Position numbers and translations under genes: made by a program. Under the pieces are notes generated by a model. It searched no databases. It had not been told where the DNA came from and worked only from the letters and a program-made list of their open reading frames with translations. Positions 61,962 through 64,000 of a DNA stretch of 64,000 nucleotides are shown here, one piece after another. Within the stretch, counting starts at the first letter, position 1. Every line of letters starts with the position of its first letter. Source of the stretch: an uncultured Flavobacteriales bacterium (lineage in GTDB: Bacteria > Bacteroidota > Bacteroidia > Flavobacteriales_D > Sanyastnellaceae); assembly GCA_938084585.1 (NCBI GenBank), contig CALKFF010000009.1, forward strand, positions 1 to 64,000, written 5' to 3'.

Positions 61962-62969
61962 ATGAGCTACGAGGACCTGAAACACATGCCCAAGGTGGAA
62001 TTGCACTGCCACCTGGAGCTGGCCTTTCGCAAAGCCACCCTCCGCGGTTGGGCCTTGGAAAAAGGCATGGCGGTGGCACGCGAAGAGGATTTTGACCGAG
62101 AATTCCTGATCAAAGAACCCATGGACGACCTGCCTACCGTCCTCCACAAGTTCTTGAACACCCGGGACGTCATCGACACCGAGGCCAAGGTCGAGCAACT
62201 CACCTTCGAGGCTTGCGAAGACATGTTCTTGCTGAGCAACGTCCGCATTTTGGAATTGAGGTACGCCCCTTCCTTCTTGCTCGACGCCCATCTCTCCATG
62301 GACGCCGACCGCATGCTCGAGGCGATTTTGCGAGGCATGGCCCGTGCCGAGGCCGCGTACCCCATGGTTGTGGGACTCATCGGCCTGCTTCAACGCATCA
62401 AATCTGTGAAAGACAACGCCTTTTGGTGCGATTGGATCTTGGAACGCAAGGCGCACTTCGTGGGCATGGATTTGGCGGACGACGAGGTGTCCTACCCCGC
62501 TTCCCCTTTTGCACCGTTGTTTCAAAAGGCCAAAGCCCAGGGACTTGGCATCACCGTCCACGCCGGCGAGCCCGCAGTGCCTGGTGCGGCGAAGAACATC
62601 CTGGTCGCCCTCGATGAATTGGGGGCGGACCGCATCGGACACGGGGTCCAAGCCATTCACGACGCCGAGGTCGTGGCTCGGCTGGTCAAAGACGGCGTGC
62701 CTTTGGAATTGTGCCCATGGAGCAACGTGCTGACGCGGGCCGTGCCAGATTTGAAATCCCATCCGTTCAAGCGGTTGATGGACGCCGGGGTGAAGACCAC
62801 GGTGAACACCGACGACCACGGGGTGATGGACATCTCGCTGATTCAAGAGTGCCAAAACCTGACCACCCATTTGGGTGTTTCGATGGAGGACCTTCACCAA
62901 TGCAATCAATGGGCCCGTGAGGCGTCCTTCATTGCAGACGACCGCATCCAAGCGGTTTGGACCACCTGA
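61962..62969 (+). CDS. Adenosine deaminase-family amidohydrolase
   Basis: A 335-residue zinc-dependent deaminase fold. Metal ligands and active site: ELHCHLE (HxH), LRYAPSFL, VHAGEPA (HAGE), RIGHGV and NTDDHG (two Asp; canonical NTDDPG has Pro where His is here). It most likely deaminates adenosine or a modified adenosine such as a futalosine- or thio-derivative; substrate specificity cannot be read. Start ATG at 61962; upstream space to smpB is shared by divergent promoters. 20 bp before the next gene. Confidence 0.82.
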   Translation: MSYEDLKHMPKVELHCHLELAFRKATLRGWALEKGMAVAREEDFDREFLIKEPMDDLPTVLHKFLNTRDVIDTEAKVEQLTFEACEDMFLLSNVRILELRYAPSFLLDAHLSMDADRMLEAILRGMARAEAAYPMVVGLIGLLQRIKSVKDNAFWCDWILERKAHFVGMDLADDEVSYPASPFAPLFQKAKAQGLGITVHAGEPAVPGAAKNILVALDELGADRIGHGVQAIHDAEVVARLVKDGVPLELCPWSNVLTRAVPDLKSHPFKRLMDAGVKTTVNTDDHGVMDISLIQECQNLTTHLGVSMEDLHQCNQWAREASFIADDRIQAVWTT

Positions 62970-62976
62970 CAGAAGT

Positions 62977-62984
62977 TACCTTGC
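62977..62984 (+). promoter_or_regulatory. Putative -7 box TACCTTGC with -33 TTTG
   Basis: TTTG (62956-62959) and TACCTTGC (62977-62984) with a 17 bp spacer, ending 4 bp before the ATG at 62989. It supports that start over the earlier in-frame one within the deaminase gene. Confidence 0.4.
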
Positions 62985-62988
62985 ATCC

Positions 62989-63768
62989 ATGACGGATTCC
63001 ATCCTTTCTCACCTTCACCATGGCGTGATGACCATCACGCTCAACCGCCCTGAAGTCTTCAACAGCTTCAACCAAGGCATGGGACGCGCATTCCAGGAAG
63101 CCTTGGACGAGGCCGCCCAGGACGACAACGTCAGGTGCGTGGTCATCACAGGGGCGGGTCGCGCCTTCTGCGCGGGTCAAGATTTGAAGGAAGTCACGGC
63201 CGAGTCTTCGCCCGGCTTCAAAGTGATTGTGGAAGAGACCTACAACCGAAGCATCCGCCGCATCTGCGACATGGACAAGCCCGTGGTGGCGGCTGTGAAT
63301 GGCGTGGCTGCCGGCGCTGGCGCCAACATTGCGCTGGCCTGCGACTTTGTGGTCGCCAAAAGTTCGGTCAAATTCATCCAAGCCTTTGCCAACATTGGGT
63401 TGATTCCAGATAGCGGAGGCACGTATTGGCTGCCCCGCCTTGTGGGCATGGCGCGGGCGAAAGCGTTGACCATGCTCGGCGCCCCCTTGCCTGCCCAGGA
63501 CGCCCAAGACCTCGGGCTCATCCACTCGTGCGTGGCCGACGACGCGTTCCAGGACGAGGTGGACCAACTGGCCTCCAAATTGGCCAGCATGCCGACCCGC
63601 GGGTTGGGTTTGACCAAAAAAGCCCTGCACGCAGGCGCCCACAACACCTTGGACGTGCAGTTGGCGTTGGAATTGGATTGGCAATTTGAAGCTGCAGAAA
63701 CGGAGGACTACGCGGAGGGTGTGGCGGCGTTTTTGGAAAAACGGTCACCCAAATTCCAAGGGCGATGA
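62989..63768 (+). CDS. Enoyl-CoA hydratase/isomerase family protein, PaaG-like
   Basis: A 259-residue crotonase-fold enzyme. Oxyanion-hole blocks GAGRAFCAGQDLKEV and NGVAAGAGANIALACDFVVA; FIQAFANIGLIPDSGGTYWLPRLVG with the Asp of the PaaG subgroup (ring 1,2-epoxyphenylacetyl-CoA isomerase) rather than the Glu pair of classical hydratases. Role in phenylacetate breakdown is plausible, but no other paa gene is in the window, so an acyl-CoA isomerase of other pathways is the alternative. The stop overlaps the DUF551 start (ATGA). Confidence 0.88.
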   Translation: MTDSILSHLHHGVMTITLNRPEVFNSFNQGMGRAFQEALDEAAQDDNVRCVVITGAGRAFCAGQDLKEVTAESSPGFKVIVEETYNRSIRRICDMDKPVVAAVNGVAAGAGANIALACDFVVAKSSVKFIQAFANIGLIPDSGGTYWLPRLVGMARAKALTMLGAPLPAQDAQDLGLIHSCVADDAFQDEVDQLASKLASMPTRGLGLTKKALHAGAHNTLDVQLALELDWQFEAAETEDYAEGVAAFLEKRSPKFQGR

Positions 63769-64000
63769 CCGACGGCTGGATCTCCGTCCAGAACGCGTTG
63801 CCCGAGGACGACCAGCGGGTGTTGGGGTTCATCCCTGGCCACAGGGCGTTCTTGCCGGGCAAGGACTTGCAGTTCGAAATCCGAGAAGTGGTGGTGCTGC
63901 GGTTTTGCAAGGACTTCTACGCGCGAAACGAGGAAAAGAGGGCCAAACACGGGTTGCACTTTTGGGCTGGAGAAGGCAACAGCAACCACTTTTTCGCAGA
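63765..64000 (+). CDS. DUF551 domain protein (5' part; runs off the window)
   Basis: 78 complete codons visible from an ATG overlapping the PaaG-like stop (ATGA). WISVQNALPEDDQRVLGFIP at the N-terminus and HFWAGEGNSNHFF later match DUF551, a small domain found in Bacteroidota and in phages; function unknown. No stop before the window edge, so the 3' end is missing. Confidence 0.8.
   Translation, partial: MTDGWISVQNALPEDDQRVLGFIPGHRAFLPGKDLQFEIREVVVLRFCKDFYARNEEKRAKHGLHFWAGEGNSNHFFA

Noticed and set aside
1-64000. CRISPR arrays, insertion sequences, integrases, phage genes, rRNA or tmRNA
   Set aside because: None seen: no regularly spaced repeats, no transposase or integrase motifs, no rRNA-like sequence in any gap.

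Overview
The window is a gene-dense chromosomal segment of a high-GC member of the Bacteroidota, most likely a Flavobacteriales-type lineage. This rests on gene content: porQ of the type IX secretion system (T9SS) next to cmk, two large secreted proteins with the gliding-motility/type B sorting C-terminus, bshA of bacillithiol synthesis, a FucP-type sugar transporter, DUF4494, DUF4920 and DUF983 proteins, and a fused DAHP synthase/chorismate mutase. It also rests on TAnnTTTG-type promoter boxes placed just before start codons. There is no rRNA operon, CRISPR array, insertion sequence, integrase or phage gene. No gene-free stretch exceeds about 150 bp. Many neighbouring genes overlap by ATGA or TGATG.

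Layout. 1-9 kb: the 5' part of an EttA-like ABC-F gene, a membrane metallophosphoesterase, a BtuFCD-type metal-chelate ABC importer, and a divergent operon of an acyl-CoA carboxylase beta subunit plus three lipoproteins (ChaN-like, DUF4920, CxxCH protein). 9-18 kb: a CoA-pyrophosphatase-type NUDIX gene, aat, a degenerate acyltransferase-like gene, a small winged-helix gene behind a cluster of DnaA-box-like 9-mers, a sugar MFS transporter, a T9SS cargo protein, an ECF sigma factor and a MerR/B12-type regulator with CarH-like motifs. 17-31 kb: a long plus-strand run with a GlmU-like nucleotidyltransferase, lon, porQ, cmk, a GH3-serine hydrolase fusion, bshA, small envelope genes and a large esterase/beta-helix protein. 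31-42 kb: aroQ, an SLC12-like transporter and a nuclease/phosphatase-fold protein on the minus strand; rlmD-pyrR on plus; then a minus operon of lipoprotein, WcaJ-type transferase, OmpA-like protein, FAH-family enzyme and aroK. 41-49 kb: transaldolase, tsaC, pcm, a DUF4494 gene, an SF1 helicase, a second T9SS cargo protein, tRNA-Lys(TTT) and tRNA-Leu(GAG). 49-64 kb: a Crp/Fnr regulator, a SulP transporter, an MBL-rhodanese protein, tRNA-Leu(CAG), aroF-type DAHPS-CM, a DUF983-glycosyltransferase-ABC exporter-purB operon, an MBL protein, pyrD, smpB, an adenosine-deaminase-family gene, a PaaG-like gene and the start of a DUF551 gene.

Most of the content is housekeeping: translation quality (ettA, smpB, tsaC, rlmD, aat), nucleotide synthesis (purB, pyrD, pyrR, cmk), the shikimate pathway (aroQ, aroK, DAHPS-CM), envelope biogenesis and T9SS export.

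The most interesting unit is at 15.75-17.3 kb: a MerR-family regulator carrying the W-x9-EH signature of adenosylcobalamin photoreceptors directly upstream of an ECF sigma gene. A short AT-rich spacer between them holds five GTTnAAC-like sites around a recognisable promoter, and no carotenoid genes lie next to it. Other points worth checking are two groups of DnaA-box-like sequences, an RlmD homologue without its iron-sulfur cysteines, a catalytically degenerate acyltransferase and a possibly truncated T9SS sorting tail.
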